A stretch of DNA of 64,000 nucleotides, taken from Alteromonadaceae bacterium (GTDB lineage Bacteria; Pseudomonadota; Gammaproteobacteria; Enterobacterales; Alteromonadaceae). Below the pieces are notes generated by a model. That model did no database searches. It saw only the letters and a program-made list of their open reading frames with translations, and had not been told where the DNA came from. Within the stretch, counting starts at the first letter, position 1, and every line of letters begins with the position of its first letter. Positions 36,767 to 46,415 of this stretch are shown here, in pieces. The DNA lies in assembly GCA_014872785.1 (NCBI GenBank), contig WKFJ01000006.1:94535-158534 (forward strand), in the 5' to 3' direction. The translations under genes and the position numbers were made by a program.

Positions 36767-36848
36767 GAGCCTGTCGATCTTTGCATTATAAGTTTTGTTC
36801 AACCTGAGCACTTTCTGATCGCCGCGTTGCTTTGCAGGCATAAAGGCA
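36767..36848. repeat. Truncated, inverted copy of the MITE-like repeat
   Basis: Starts at GAGCCTGTCGATCTTTGC next to TA. It runs on through the element's interior in reverse orientation relative to 23662-23782 (ATAAGTTTTGTTCAA, TGAGC, CTGATCGC, TTGC, GCAGGC), with scattered substitutions. It is lost after about 36848, so the far terminal repeat is missing. Confidence 0.7.
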
Positions 36849-36899
36849 GCTGCATGTCATTAAAATAAAGAATGAATTGTCATACCTAATTATCTCAAA

Positions 36900-36955
36900 T
36901 GAGAACCAGGTCACATTTTTCGATGTGAAAAAATTGCAATTGTTTCCGATACTAT
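36900..36955 (+). promoter_or_regulatory. Promoter and upstream palindrome of sRNA unit 1
   Basis: The imperfect palindrome TGAGAACCAGGTCACA (36900-36915, form TGnGA-N6-TCnCA) resembles a GacA/UvrY-type box. The -10 TACTAT is at 36950-36955, 42.5 bp from the palindrome centre. Unit 2 has exactly the same spacing. Confidence 0.55.
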
Positions 36956-36961
36956 TATTAC

Positions 36962-37035
36962 TGTGTTTCACAGTTCCCATAGTGTGTTTATTGAAGTATG
37001 TGTTCCCTGGCCCACTCGCGTAGTGGGCTTTTTTT
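36962..37035 (+). ncRNA. Candidate small RNA, unit 1 of a tandem array
   Basis: Transcript of about 74 nt inferred from the -10 TACTAT to the terminator GCCCACT/AGTGGGC (37010-37028) with its T7 tail. It begins with the hairpin ACTGTG/CACAGT and carries the block CAGTTCCCATAG, shared with units 2 and 3 in part (AGTTC, GGTTCCCA). No ORF with a ribosome-binding site is present. Function is unknown; trans-acting sRNA is the likely class. Confidence 0.6.
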
Positions 37036-37095
37036 ATGCCTAAGCTTATCGCTTTGCATCCCTTTGCGACAAAATTGATACCTTTTATCTTCAGA

Positions 37096-37151
37096 TGAGA
37101 ACTGGCTCACATTGTATGAGCTCTTATTTTTGAAAACTTGGCGGATAATAT
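37096..37151 (+). promoter_or_regulatory. Promoter and upstream palindrome of sRNA unit 2
   Basis: Palindrome TGAGAACTGGCTCACA (37096-37111) and -10 TAATAT (37146-37151). The centre-to-(-10) distance is again 42.5 bp. The flanking ATCTTCAGATGAGAAC also aligns with unit 1 (ATCTCAAATGAGAAC). Confidence 0.55.
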
Positions 37152-37157
37152 TGTTGC

Positions 37158-37225
37158 TGTGTTTGATAGTTCAGGTGTGAACTATTACAGAACTTCGCCC
37201 ACCGGTTACGGTGGGCTTTTTATTT
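37158..37225 (+). ncRNA. Candidate small RNA, unit 2 of a tandem array
   Basis: About 68 nt, from downstream of -10 TAATAT to the terminator GCCCACCG/CGGTGGGC (37197-37216) and T tract. It contains a strong internal hairpin ATAGTTCA/TGAACTAT with a 4-base loop. The 5' segment CTGTGTTTGATAGTTC aligns with unit 1's CTGTGTTTCACAGTTC, so the two are paralogs. Confidence 0.6.
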
Positions 37226-37277
37226 CTTAGTTCGAAATACAAGAGGATAGGAAAATACTCGTAAGCCTCACGCCATT

Positions 37278-37322
37278 TGTAGCAAATCTCTTACATTCAA
37301 ACGTTTAGCATGGGCTTACTAT
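37278..37322 (+). promoter_or_regulatory. Promoter and GacA-like box of sRNA unit 3
   Basis: TGTAGCAAATCTCTTACA (37278-37295) fits the 18-bp GacA/UvrY consensus TGTAAG-N6-CTTACA at ten of the twelve fixed positions, and its centre AT matches too. -10 TACTAT is at 37317-37322. The box lies about 12 bp (one helical turn) nearer the -10 than in units 1 and 2. Confidence 0.55.
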
Positions 37323-37328
37323 AGCTGC

Positions 37329-37388
37329 GGTTCCCACGGAATGTTTTAGTTAGAACCCTCTGCCCACCTTTTTGGTGGGCTTTTTTTT
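37329..37388 (+). ncRNA. Candidate small RNA, unit 3 of a tandem array
   Basis: About 60 nt, from after -10 TACTAT to the terminator GCCCACC/GGTGGGC (37362-37380) with a T8 tail. Shares the CGGTTCCCA block with unit 1 (CAGTTCCCA) and has one CGGA that might be a CsrA site. The terminator hairpin type (GCCCAC..GTGGGC) is the same in all three units. Confidence 0.6.
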
Positions 37389-37390
37389 GC

Positions 37391-38155
37391 TTAAATGGTC
37401 AAACCACCATCCACCACAATACATTCACCCGTGGTGTAGCTGCTAGCGTCAGACACTAAATACAAAACCGTTCCCGCCATTTCTTCTGGTTCTGCATGAC
37501 GATGCAACGGGATCTGCGCAATGGCTTGTTTGTGAATATTCTCATTGCTAAACAGCGCGCCTGCGAACTTGGTTTTGGTTAATCCAGGAAACAAGGCATT
37601 AACGCGAATATTATGACGTGCACACTCCTTGGCAAACGACTTCGTCATATTAATAACCGCGGCCTTGGTAATTGAATAAATACCTTGCATGTCACCTGGC
37701 TGCAAACCATTGACTGATGCCGTGTTAACAATGCAGCCACCACCTTGTTCTCGCATCATCTTGCCCGCTTCTACTGACATAAAGAAATAGCCGCGGATAT
37801 TCACATCAACAGTCTTATTGTAGGCACCAAGATCAGTATCGAGTATGTGTCCAAAATAGGGGTTAGCTGCAGCGTTATTCACAAGAATGTCCAACTTGCG
37901 GTGATTTGCTTTAATGGTAGCAAACGCGCTGGTGATCTGGTCCATATCGCCCACATGGCAGGCTAGCGCCTCCGCTTTTCCGCCTTGGGCGACAATAGCA
38001 TCGGCTACCTTTTGACAGTCATCTACTTTACGGCTAGAAACAATTACATGTGCACCTTGTTGCGCTAATAACTTGGCAATTGCCTCACCAATACCTCTGC
38101 TAGCACCGGTCACTAGAGCAGTTTTTCCTTCCAAACTAAAAATATTTGTTGTCAC
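37391..38155 (-). CDS. SDR-family oxidoreductase
   Basis: 254 aa classical SDR. TGASRGIGEAIAKLL (cofactor), NNAAANPYF (NNAG variant), S in NTASVNGLQPG and YSITKAAV (catalytic Tyr and Lys) are visible. The start at 38155 (MTTNIFSLEGKTALVTG) is the family norm. Close to FabG-like or 3-hydroxyacyl-CoA dehydrogenase relatives. Downstream partner of the MDR gene at 38184 (28 bp apart, same strand), so one operon. The substrate may be a CoA thioester or ketone; this is inference. Confidence 0.88.
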   Translation of the reverse strand: MTTNIFSLEGKTALVTGASRGIGEAIAKLLAQQGAHVIVSSRKVDDCQKVADAIVAQGGKAEALACHVGDMDQITSAFATIKANHRKLDILVNNAAANPYFGHILDTDLGAYNKTVDVNIRGYFFMSVEAGKMMREQGGGCIVNTASVNGLQPGDMQGIYSITKAAVINMTKSFAKECARHNIRVNALFPGLTKTKFAGALFSNENIHKQAIAQIPLHRHAEPEEMAGTVLYLVSDASSYTTGECIVVDGGLTI

Positions 38156-38183
38156 TGTTGATCACCTTAGTCTGTTTATGTCA

Positions 38184-39164
38184 CTAGTTAGTTGTTACAA
38201 CAACTTTGCCTTTTACCTGGCGCCCCATCACATGATTAAGCGCAGCAGCTGTATTCTCGAGCGAGAAACTCGAATCAATCTCGATGCGCACGCCGCCCTC
38301 TTTATACCAAGTGAATAATTCCTGCATGTTTTCCATGAATACCTTAGGTTCATGTTGCACGAAACTGCCCCAAAACACGCCCACCACGCTGTACTCTTTG
38401 ACCAAGGTAAGATTGACCGCCAACTCAGGAATAGTGCCAGATGCAAAGCCAATCACCAGTAATCGCCCATTGCGCGCCATCGCTCCTGCACATGCTTTAA
38501 AAGCATCCCCGCCAACAGGGTCGTAAACCACATCTGCGCCCTTGCGATTGGTAAGTGCTTTAATGCGATCTTTTAGGTTTTCGTTGCTGTAGTTGATAAG
38601 TTCATCTGCGCCATTTTCTTTGGCGATGGCCAACTTTTCATCGGTAGAGCACACCGCGATGACGCGAGCTCCCATCAGTTTACCAATTTGCACCGCCGCA
38701 AGTCCTGTACCGCCTGCCGCACCAAGTACCACAAGCGTTTCCCCTTGTTTTAACTGAGCACGTTGTTTTAATGCGTGATGAGCGGTGCCATGTGCACAAA
38801 GAATATTTGCCGCATCGTGATCTGGCATATCTGGCGGTACTGGGATGGTCATCATGCAATTAACAACTGCCTTTTCTGCAAAAGCGCCAAAAGAAGGACT
38901 CATGCAAATAACACGACGACCGGGTTTCAAATGTGGAACGCCCTCGCCTAGCGATTCGATTTCACCGCAAAATTCAGAACCAGGGGTAAAGGGTAATTCA
39001 GGCTTAGCTTGATATAAGCCCTGGACTAACAAGCCATCTGGAAAATTTACACCAACGGCTTTCACCTTAACCAACACCTCGCCTTTGCCCGGGGTGGGAT
39101 CATTGACTTCCTTAATGGTGAGGTTGTCAATAGAACCGTATTGCTCACATACTACTGCTTTCAT
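38184..39164 (-). CDS. MDR-family NADPH:quinone oxidoreductase-like protein
   Basis: 326 aa medium-chain dehydrogenase/reductase without structural zinc. GEVLVKVKAVGVNFPDGLLVQG (N-terminal GroES-like fold) and LVVLGAAGGTGLAAVQIGKLMGARVIAV (Rossmann NADPH site) are intact, as is FTPGSEFCGEIESLGEGV. The family reduces quinones or enoyl compounds. Operon with the SDR at 37391. AGGGA-type site upstream of the ATG. Confidence 0.88.
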   Translation of the reverse strand: MKAVVCEQYGSIDNLTIKEVNDPTPGKGEVLVKVKAVGVNFPDGLLVQGLYQAKPELPFTPGSEFCGEIESLGEGVPHLKPGRRVICMSPSFGAFAEKAVVNCMMTIPVPPDMPDHDAANILCAHGTAHHALKQRAQLKQGETLVVLGAAGGTGLAAVQIGKLMGARVIAVCSTDEKLAIAKENGADELINYSNENLKDRIKALTNRKGADVVYDPVGGDAFKACAGAMARNGRLLVIGFASGTIPELAVNLTLVKEYSVVGVFWGSFVQHEPKVFMENMQELFTWYKEGGVRIEIDSSFSLENTAAALNHVMGRQVKGKVVVTTN

Positions 39165-39266
39165 TATTATCTCCGTAGGGATTCTTATATAGCATCAAGT
39201 GAAAGTTAGTTTGGCTCACGCATAGGTAATATGCCATGACCCCTGAGGTAAAACTTCGTAGCCGAT

Positions 39267-39800
39267 TTAAGAAGAAAAAGAAAATGAAGGCGTGAGTGCC
39301 CAAGTTTGCATGGCGCGATAGAAAACGCCGTTACCGATGTTTTCTGAACAAAACAATGAGAAAGCGTCAAACTTCAGTACAAAGTCAGGCGGTAACAATG
39401 GCACAGGGGGATTTTCAGCGCACTTTCTAAACAGGGTGATGTGTGGCGTGTATTCGCGTTTATCAACATTCAAATGCTGAGCGCTCGCCAGCTTAGACAA
39501 CGCTCGCTGGAGTTCTTGTAGAGGCGCAGGGATAGATTCACAGCCCAACCATAATGCCTTGGGTTTACTAAAATAGCCTATGTGCTCAAATCGAAGAGAA
39601 AATGACTTAACATCCAGTTTACTTGCCCCTATTGATAAGGGTTCTAATTGTGCCTGAGTCACCTGCCCTAAAAAAGCTAGCGTCACATGGAAGTTAGCAG
39701 GCGGGACTTCTCCATTAATCGGCGGCAGCACCTTCTCACGCCACTCAGCAATACGGATTTTATCTTGGGGAGCCAAATCGAGACCAAAAAACAAACGCAT
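39267..39800 (-). CDS. thpR: RNA 2',3'-cyclic phosphodiesterase
   Basis: 177 aa 2H phosphoesterase of the LigT/ThpR type. Both HxTxx motifs are present: FHVTLAFLG and PHITLFRK. The start is put at the ATG 39800 (MRLFFGLDL, the family's beginning) rather than at 39839. ThpR opens 2',3'-cyclic phosphates at RNA ends and can also seal tRNA halves in vitro. Lies between the SDR/MDR operon and the pyruvate dehydrogenase operon, with no obvious functional link. Confidence 0.88.
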   Translation of the reverse strand: MRLFFGLDLAPQDKIRIAEWREKVLPPINGEVPPANFHVTLAFLGQVTQAQLEPLSIGASKLDVKSFSLRFEHIGYFSKPKALWLGCESIPAPLQELQRALSKLASAQHLNVDKREYTPHITLFRKCAENPPVPLLPPDFVLKFDAFSLFCSENIGNGVFYRAMQTWALTPSFSFSS

Positions 39801-39852
39801 AAAAGTAACTAAATCGAGAAAATTGCAGTGTAACAGCAAAGTATCAGGAACA

Positions 39853-39877
39853 AAAAAGGCCGCTAACGCGGCCTTTT
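39853..39877 (-). terminator. Rho-independent terminator of the pdh operon
   Basis: GGCCGC/GCGGCC stem with a 4-base loop (39858-39873) and flanking A5 / T4. On the minus strand it follows lpdA by about 160 nt, so it ends the aceEF-lpdA message. Confidence 0.85.
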
Positions 39878-40034
39878 ATAAAACTAGCATGAAAGAAACA
39901 AAAGTATCTGTTCTCAAAATGGTAATGAGAGAGTGCTGATTTGGCTTTAGTGCAAAGAAGAGTCGCGGAGTTTACAAGATGTAAATGAGCACCTCTGATG
40001 CAGCAATCAAGTCAAATAAGCCCGCTATTCATTT

Positions 40035-41459
40035 CTATTTTTTCTTCTTGGCTTTGGGGTTTGGTAGGTCCGTGATTGAACCTTCGTAAATCTCTGCCGC
40101 TAAGCCAATAGACTCATTTAGCGTTGGGTGCGCGTGAATGGTTAATGCAATATCTTCTGCATCTGCGCCCATTTCAACCGCTAAGCCAATCTCACCTAAC
40201 ATCTCACCTGCGTTGATACCGATCATGGCGCCACCTAGTACGCGGTGTGATTCTTTGTCGAATATCAACTTAGTCATACCTTCAGTACGACCAGAGGCAA
40301 TTGCGCGGCCTGATGCAGCCCAAGGGAAAGTCGCAGTTTCAACGTTTAGACCTTGCTCTTTCGCTTCTTTCTCGGTCACACCTACCCACGCTACCTCAGG
40401 GTCAGTATAAGCAACTGAAGGAATACAACGTGGGTCGAAGTAGTGCTTCATGCCAGAGATAACTTCGGCAGCAACGTGGCCTTCGTGAACAGCCTTGTGG
40501 GCAAGCATTGGCTGACCTACTAGGTCACCAATAGCAAAGATGTTGCTAACATTGGTACGCATTTGCTTATCTACATTGATAAAGCCACGCTCATCAACAT
40601 TAACACCTGCTTTTTCAGCATCCACAAGGTTACCGTTAGGACGACGACCTACTGCAACAAGTACTCTGTCGTAACGAACGGGTTCTGCAGGCGCTTGTTT
40701 ACCTTCAAAAGTCACATACAAACCATCATCTTTCGCTTCAACAGCCGTTACCTTGGTTTGCAACATGACGTTGAACTTGTCTTTAACAAACTTCTGATAA
40801 ACCTTGATGATGTCTTTGTCAGCAGCTGGAATAAGTTGGTCTAAGAATTCAACCACATCAATTTCACTGCCTAGTGCACGGTATACAGTCCCCATTTCTA
40901 GACCGATGATACCACCGCCTAGTACTAGCATTTTGCCTGGGATGTCTACCATCTCCAATGCGCCAGTTGAATCGATTACACGTGGGTCGTCATGAGGAAT
41001 AAACGGCAGTGTTACCGGCTCTGAACCTGCAGCAATAATTGCGTTGTCAAAAGTAATCGTAGTTTTACCGTCTTTACCTTCAACTTCGAGAGTGTTGCTG
41101 CCAGTGAATTTGCCGTAACCTTGTACGTGCTTCACTTTACGCATTTTAGACATGCCAGATAGGCCTTTGGTTAGCTGGCTTACAACACTGTCTTTCCAGC
41201 TACGTACTTTGTCTAAGTCGATTTGAGGTTCACCGAAGCTTACGCCGTGAGCAGCCATGTCTTTGGCATCGTCAATAACCTTAGCTACGTGCAACAGGGC
41301 TTTTGAAGGAATACAGCCAACGTTCAAGCACACACCACCTAAGGTGTCTCTTGCATCAACTATAACAGTTTCAATACCTAAATCCGCAGCACGGAAAGCA
41401 GCCGAATAGCCGCCAGGACCTGCGCCCAGCACAACTAGCTGAGTTTTAATTTCGCTCAT
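40035..41459 (-). CDS. lpdA: Dihydrolipoyl dehydrogenase (E3)
   Basis: 474 aa flavoprotein that reoxidises dihydrolipoamide in the pyruvate and 2-oxoglutarate dehydrogenase complexes. FAD motif VVLGAGPGGYSAAFRA, redox disulfide GGVCLNVGCIPSK (C45/C50), NAD motif LGGGIIGLEMG and the catalytic His in HAHPTLNE near the C-terminus. The start ATG at 41459 (MSEIKTQLVV) is the family N-terminus; the upstream extension (to 41513) is not. Last of the pdhR-aceE-aceF-lpdA order as in E. coli. Confidence 0.96.
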   Translation of the reverse strand: MSEIKTQLVVLGAGPGGYSAAFRAADLGIETVIVDARDTLGGVCLNVGCIPSKALLHVAKVIDDAKDMAAHGVSFGEPQIDLDKVRSWKDSVVSQLTKGLSGMSKMRKVKHVQGYGKFTGSNTLEVEGKDGKTTITFDNAIIAAGSEPVTLPFIPHDDPRVIDSTGALEMVDIPGKMLVLGGGIIGLEMGTVYRALGSEIDVVEFLDQLIPAADKDIIKVYQKFVKDKFNVMLQTKVTAVEAKDDGLYVTFEGKQAPAEPVRYDRVLVAVGRRPNGNLVDAEKAGVNVDERGFINVDKQMRTNVSNIFAIGDLVGQPMLAHKAVHEGHVAAEVISGMKHYFDPRCIPSVAYTDPEVAWVGVTEKEAKEQGLNVETATFPWAASGRAIASGRTEGMTKLIFDKESHRVLGGAMIGINAGEMLGEIGLAVEMGADAEDIALTIHAHPTLNESIGLAAEIYEGSITDLPNPKAKKKK

Positions 41460-41636
41460 GGGTGACCTCAATAAATGTCTTTTAACGTGTAAATTGTGTT
41501 CTATCTTTCTCAAATGTCTAGTTTTTGCACTAAACAGGTGATTTGTCTTTGTAGGGACAGACTATTGTAACGTCTGTTTACACTAGTTTTAAAGGGCAGG
41601 AGCAAAACTCCCGCCATTTTCCTGTATGTTTTTGGC

Positions 41637-43583
41637 TTACAGTACCAAACGGCGAATATCGCTCATCACGCCGCTTAGGTGAACCGCAAAACGAGCGGCA
41701 ACTGCACCGTCGATAACGCGGTGATCGTAAGACAAAGACAATGGCAGAATTAACCTTGGTTCAAAGTCTTTGCCGTTCCACTTCGGCTTCATCTCACTTT
41801 TCGATACACCCAATATGGCGACGTCTGGCGCATTTACAATAGGCGTGAATGCAGTTCCGCCGATACCACCCAAACTTGAGATAGTGAAACAAGAGCCTTG
41901 CATGTCTGCGGCTTTAAGCTTGCCATCCCGCGCCTTCTTGCTGATTTCCATTAGCTCACGCGACAATTCGTAAATACCTTTTTTATCTACGTCACGCACC
42001 ACTGGCACCACAAGACCTCCTGGAGTGTCTACGGCAATACCTATGTGTACATATTTCTTCTGAATCAGTGATTCACCAGACTCAGAAAGCGACGAGTTAA
42101 ATACTGGATAGGCGCGTAAAGCACTTGCAGCGGCTTTCATAATGAAAACAAGTGGCGTGATTTTAACGCCAAGCTTTTGTTTTTCAGCCAGCACATTTTG
42201 TTCTTTTCTAAATGCTTCAACATCAGTGATGTCGGCATCTTCGAATTGCGTTACATGCGGAATAGTTACCCAGTTGCGGTGCAAATTAGGTCCAGAAATT
42301 TTCTGGATACGAGTAAGTGGTACTTCTTCCACTTCACCAAACTTGCTGAAATCAACTTTGGGCTGCGCCAATACTTGCAATCCGCCTTGACCTGATGCTA
42401 CGGAAGAACCGGCATTGGCTTTGGGACGAGACAACTCGTACTTCACGTAAGACTGAATATCTTCTTTTAGAATACGTCCCTTGCGACCCGAACCATTCAC
42501 CTGTGTTAGGTCAACACCAAATTCACGCGCTAATCGACGCACTGATGGTGACGCGTGAATGTTACCACCTTTCGACTTCTCACCCGCTGAAGGGTGATGT
42601 GGAACCGGTGGTGCTTTAGCTGCAGCGGCTGGAGCCGCGCTTGGCGCCTGTGCAGGTGCAGCAGCTACTGGCTTTTCGGCCACTGGAGCCGGTGCAGCAC
42701 CAGCTACTTCCAACAATAACACTAAAGAACCTTTAGAGACCTTGTCTCCAACGCTGACTTTGAGCTCTTTTACGGTTCCGGCTTTTGGCGATGGAACGTC
42801 CATTGTGGCTTTGTCTGTTTCCAGCGTTATTAAACCAGACTCTTCTTCAACCGAATCACCTACTGCGACTAACAGTTCGATAACGTCAACATCGGCAGCA
42901 TCACCGATATCGGGTACCGTTACTTCCATCACGCTAGGCTCTGAAGATGCTGCTGGTACTGATGCAGCCGCTTCGGCCGCTGGCGCAGGTGCTGCGGCAG
43001 GAGCTGATTCAGCAGCCCCCACTTCAAGTAATAGCACAAGTGAACCTTGAGAAACTTTATCACCGACTGCAATTTTAAGTTCTTTAACTACACCTGCTTG
43101 CGGCGCTGGAACGTCCATTGTTGCTTTGTCAGTTTCAAGGGTAATCAGCCCCGTTTCTTCTTCAACTGCATCGCCCACAGCCACTAATAACTCGATGACA
43201 TCTACATCAGAGGCATCGCCGATATCTGGCACGGTGACTTCAATCACTTGCGCTGTGCTGGCAGCCGCAGGAGCCGGTTCAGCTGGTGCTGGTGTTGTCT
43301 CGGCGGCAGGTGCAGGTGCTGATTCTACAGGCGCTTCTTCACTGGCGCCGCCTTCGGTAATTTTCATAATCAACTTGTCTTGAGCAACCTTGTCACCAAC
43401 CTGAACCAAGATTTCTGCCACTGTTCCTGCGAACGGCGCAGGAATGTCCATGCTGGCTTTGTCACTCTCAACTGTGATTAATGCGTCTTCGGCGTCAACG
43501 GTATCGCCAACGGCTACGCATAGCTCAATGACTTCAACCTCTTCGCCGCCCACATCTGGAACTAAAACATCTTTGTTTGCCAT
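41637..43583 (-). CDS. aceF: Dihydrolipoyllysine-residue acetyltransferase (E2)
   Basis: 648 aa core of the pyruvate dehydrogenase complex. Three lipoyl domains with the lysines in SDKASMD (K42), TDKATMD (about 150) and TDKATMD (about 260), separated by Ala/Pro-rich linkers that cause the repeats in the DNA. An E3-binding domain follows ([18 protein letters not shown]), then the acetyltransferase domain with the catalytic [10 protein letters not shown]. The three-lipoyl layout equals E. coli. It starts 17 bp after the aceE stop, so tightly coupled. Confidence 0.96.
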   Translation of the reverse strand: MANKDVLVPDVGGEEVEVIELCVAVGDTVDAEDALITVESDKASMDIPAPFAGTVAEILVQVGDKVAQDKLIMKITEGGASEEAPVESAPAPAAETTPAPAEPAPAAASTAQVIEVTVPDIGDASDVDVIELLVAVGDAVEEETGLITLETDKATMDVPAPQAGVVKELKIAVGDKVSQGSLVLLLEVGAAESAPAAAPAPAAEAAASVPAASSEPSVMEVTVPDIGDAADVDVIELLVAVGDSVEEESGLITLETDKATMDVPSPKAGTVKELKVSVGDKVSKGSLVLLLEVAGAAPAPVAEKPVAAAPAQAPSAAPAAAAKAPPVPHHPSAGEKSKGGNIHASPSVRRLAREFGVDLTQVNGSGRKGRILKEDIQSYVKYELSRPKANAGSSVASGQGGLQVLAQPKVDFSKFGEVEEVPLTRIQKISGPNLHRNWVTIPHVTQFEDADITDVEAFRKEQNVLAEKQKLGVKITPLVFIMKAAASALRAYPVFNSSLSESGESLIQKKYVHIGIAVDTPGGLVVPVVRDVDKKGIYELSRELMEISKKARDGKLKAADMQGSCFTISSLGGIGGTAFTPIVNAPDVAILGVSKSEMKPKWNGKDFEPRLILPLSLSYDHRVIDGAVAARFAVHLSGVMSDIRRLVL

Positions 43584-43600
43584 TTTCGTCTTCTCCAGAT

Positions 43601-46273
43601 TTACGCGTAAAGCGGGTTAACTTTGTCTTTGCTGATGCCAAACTTCTCAATAGCGTCAGCGACAACCTTCGTGTCGATATCACCTGCACGCATCAACTCA
43701 GTCAAGCTAGCTAATACGATGAACTTGGCGTCAACTTCAAAGTGGTTACGCAAGTTTGCACGACTGTCAGAACGTCCGAAGCCATCAGTACCTAGCGCTT
43801 TAAATTGACCCGGTACGAATGCTCTGATTTGTTCAGAGTAGGACTTCATGTAGTCCGTTGCAGAAATGGTCGGTCCAGGGAGACCGGCGTCTAGCACTTC
43901 GGTAACATACGCTTTCTTCGGTTCTGCACCAGGGTTAAGCATATTCTCACGCTCAACGTCTTGACCGTTTCGGCCTAGCTCGTTAAATGAAGTTACACTG
44001 TACACGTCAGAGCTGATGTTGAAATCGTCTTTAAGTAGCTGAGCAGCTTCTCTTACTTGCTCTAAAATCGTGCCGCAACCTAACAACTTAACCGATAACT
44101 TGCCTTTGTCAGCAGTGACAGTTTCAAGCTTGTAGATACCTTTCACTATGCCTTCTTCAGCACCTTCAGGTAGCGCTGGTTGCACATAGTTTTCGTTCAT
44201 TACTGTTAGATAATAGAATACGTTCTCTTGTTCTTGGAACATGCGGCGCATACCGTCTTGTACAATAACAGCCACTTCATAACCATAAGTTGGGTCATAA
44301 GTAATACAATTTGGAATGGTACCTGCCTGAATATGACTGTGACCGTCTTGGTGTTGTAAACCTTCACCGTTCAATGTTGTACGACCTGCCGTACCACCCA
44401 CAAGGAAACCGCGTGCCTGACTATCACCTGCCGCCCATGCCATGTCGCCAATACGTTGGAAACCAAACATTGAGTAATAGATGTATACCGGAATCATCGG
44501 TAAATCATTAGTTGAGTATGAGGTACCTGCGGCCAACCAAGATGCCATTGCACCTAGCTCGTTAATACCCTCTTGCAATACCTGACCTTTTTTGTCTTCG
44601 CGATAGTAAGCCACTTGGTCTGCGTCTTGAGGTTCATATTTTTGACCTTCGTGCGCGTAAATGCCCACTTGACGGAACAAGCCTTCCATACCGAAAGTTC
44701 GCGCTTCATCAGGAATAATTGGCACAACACGCTTACCAACTTTCTTGTCTTTCAACATCGCTGTAAGTACACGTACAAAAGCCATGGTTGTTGAAATAGC
44801 ACGGCCATTCGAACCTTTTAATACCGCATCAAAAGCACTTAGCGGCGGAGCTTCTAAGTTCTCGGTGCTGTTGTTCAAGCGCTTAGGCATGTAACCTTTT
44901 AGCGCTTCACGACGTGAACGAATGTAACGCATCTCGTCGCTGTCTTCGTCGAACTTGTAATAAGGCAAGTTTTCAAGATCTGCATCGGAAACCGGAATAT
45001 TGAATCGGTCACGATATTGACGCACGGCATCAATGTCCATCTTCTTCACATTGTGAGCGATGTTTTTACCTTCACCGGCATCGCCCAAGCCGTAACCTTT
45101 AACGGTTTTGGCTAGAATAACTTGTGGACGTCCTTTGGTTTTTACAGCTTGGTCGTAAGCGGCATAAACCTTCACTGGATCGTGACCACCACGATTCAGT
45201 CGCCAGATATCATCGTCAGACATATTGGCAACCATTTCTTTTAATTCAGGATACTTCCCAAAGAAGTGCTCACGGGTGTAGGCACCGCCCTTGGCTTTGA
45301 AGTTTTGGTATTCACCGTCAACAGTTTCATTCATTAACTGCAACAACTTGCCTGAAGTATCGCGCGCCAATAATGGATCCCAGTAACGACCCCAGATAAC
45401 TTTGAACACTTCCCAACCAGCACCGCGGAAAGTACCTTCAAGCTCTTGGATAATCTTACCATTACCACGAACCGGACCGTCCAAACGCTGCAAGTTACAG
45501 TTGATAACAAATGTCAGGTTGTCTAAGCCTTCACGACTAGCAAGGCCGATTGCACCCAAGGATTCTGGCTCATCAACCTCACCGTCACCCATAAAGCACC
45601 ATACGCGTTGATCTGAACAATCTTTCAAGCCGCGGTCGGTAAGGTATTTGAGGAAGCGAGCAAGATAGATGGCTTGCATCGGACCAAGACCCATGGATAC
45701 TGTCGGGAACTGCCAGAAGTCAGGCATTAATTTAGGGTGCGGATAAGAAGACAGACCGTCGCCATTGGCTTCTTGGCGGAAGTTGTTTAATTGGTCTTCA
45801 GATAAACGACCTTCGATAAATGCACGAGAATAAATTCCCGGAGAAACATGACCTTGGATAAACAAGTAGTCGCCACCGTCTTTATCGTTAGGCGCCTTGA
45901 AGAAGTGGTTGAAACCAACATCGTACAACATGGCAGAAGAGGCGAAACTGGCGATGTGACCACCTAGTTCTAAATCTTTCTTTGACCCGCGCAATACCAT
46001 CATCATGGCATTCCATCTGATGGCTGCACGTATCTTGTTTTCGATAGTTTGGTCACCAGGCATGGTAGGTTCTTGACCAGCAGGTATGGTATTGATGTAA
46101 GCAGTTTCCGTTTTGTGCGGAAGGTGAACCCCGCTTCGACGCGCTTTCTCAATTAAAGACTCGATAAGATAATGTGCTCTTTCTGAGCCATCCTCATCCA
46201 AAACGGCACCAAGGGCTTCAAGCCATTCTTGCGTTTCTTGTGGATCCAGGTCTGGTTGCATATTGTCAGCCAT
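43601..46273 (-). CDS. aceE: Pyruvate dehydrogenase E1 component
   Basis: 890 aa, typical of the homodimeric E1 of gammaproteobacteria. The TPP motif is [32 protein letters not shown] (GDG...NCN), and the active-site His region [24 protein letters not shown] segment is present as [14 protein letters not shown]. Catalyses decarboxylation of pyruvate and reductive acetylation of E2. Preceded by a 140-bp leader after pdhR, in the same orientation. Confidence 0.97.
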   Translation of the reverse strand: MADNMQPDLDPQETQEWLEALGAVLDEDGSERAHYLIESLIEKARRSGVHLPHKTETAYINTIPAGQEPTMPGDQTIENKIRAAIRWNAMMMVLRGSKKDLELGGHIASFASSAMLYDVGFNHFFKAPNDKDGGDYLFIQGHVSPGIYSRAFIEGRLSEDQLNNFRQEANGDGLSSYPHPKLMPDFWQFPTVSMGLGPMQAIYLARFLKYLTDRGLKDCSDQRVWCFMGDGEVDEPESLGAIGLASREGLDNLTFVINCNLQRLDGPVRGNGKIIQELEGTFRGAGWEVFKVIWGRYWDPLLARDTSGKLLQLMNETVDGEYQNFKAKGGAYTREHFFGKYPELKEMVANMSDDDIWRLNRGGHDPVKVYAAYDQAVKTKGRPQVILAKTVKGYGLGDAGEGKNIAHNVKKMDIDAVRQYRDRFNIPVSDADLENLPYYKFDEDSDEMRYIRSRREALKGYMPKRLNNSTENLEAPPLSAFDAVLKGSNGRAISTTMAFVRVLTAMLKDKKVGKRVVPIIPDEARTFGMEGLFRQVGIYAHEGQKYEPQDADQVAYYREDKKGQVLQEGINELGAMASWLAAGTSYSTNDLPMIPVYIYYSMFGFQRIGDMAWAAGDSQARGFLVGGTAGRTTLNGEGLQHQDGHSHIQAGTIPNCITYDPTYGYEVAVIVQDGMRRMFQEQENVFYYLTVMNENYVQPALPEGAEEGIVKGIYKLETVTADKGKLSVKLLGCGTILEQVREAAQLLKDDFNISSDVYSVTSFNELGRNGQDVERENMLNPGAEPKKAYVTEVLDAGLPGPTISATDYMKSYSEQIRAFVPGQFKALGTDGFGRSDSRANLRNHFEVDAKFIVLASLTELMRAGDIDTKVVADAIEKFGISKDKVNPLYA

Positions 46274-46415
46274 GCTGTGTTCCTATTTTGCTGTTGTACA
46301 CTGAATTTTGCCCATTGCGGGGCAAAATTTGCCAATTAAGTATCGAACAGTGTTGTTCATTTCGCCATTACGAAACGCCAATACCCTTCGAATAATTCAA
46401 AACTCGTTTACTGGG

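Noticed and set aside
36786..36980. 64-codon minus-strand ORF over the MITE relic and the first sRNA promoter
   Set aside because: It has no ribosome-binding site and no domain. It spans the repeat copy and the promoter elements, and its composition is that of non-coding DNA.
36962..37388. Identity of the tandem RNAs as CsrB/RsmY/RsmZ
   Set aside because: These RNAs normally carry many GGA motifs in loops. The three units here have only one or two, so I do not assign that function although the promoters have GacA-like boxes.
42742..43383. Ser/Thr/Ala-rich plus-strand ORFs and internal repeats over aceF
   Set aside because: They are reverse-strand shadows of the repeated lipoyl domains and Ala/Pro linkers of aceF, not separate genes or tandem DNA repeats of interest.
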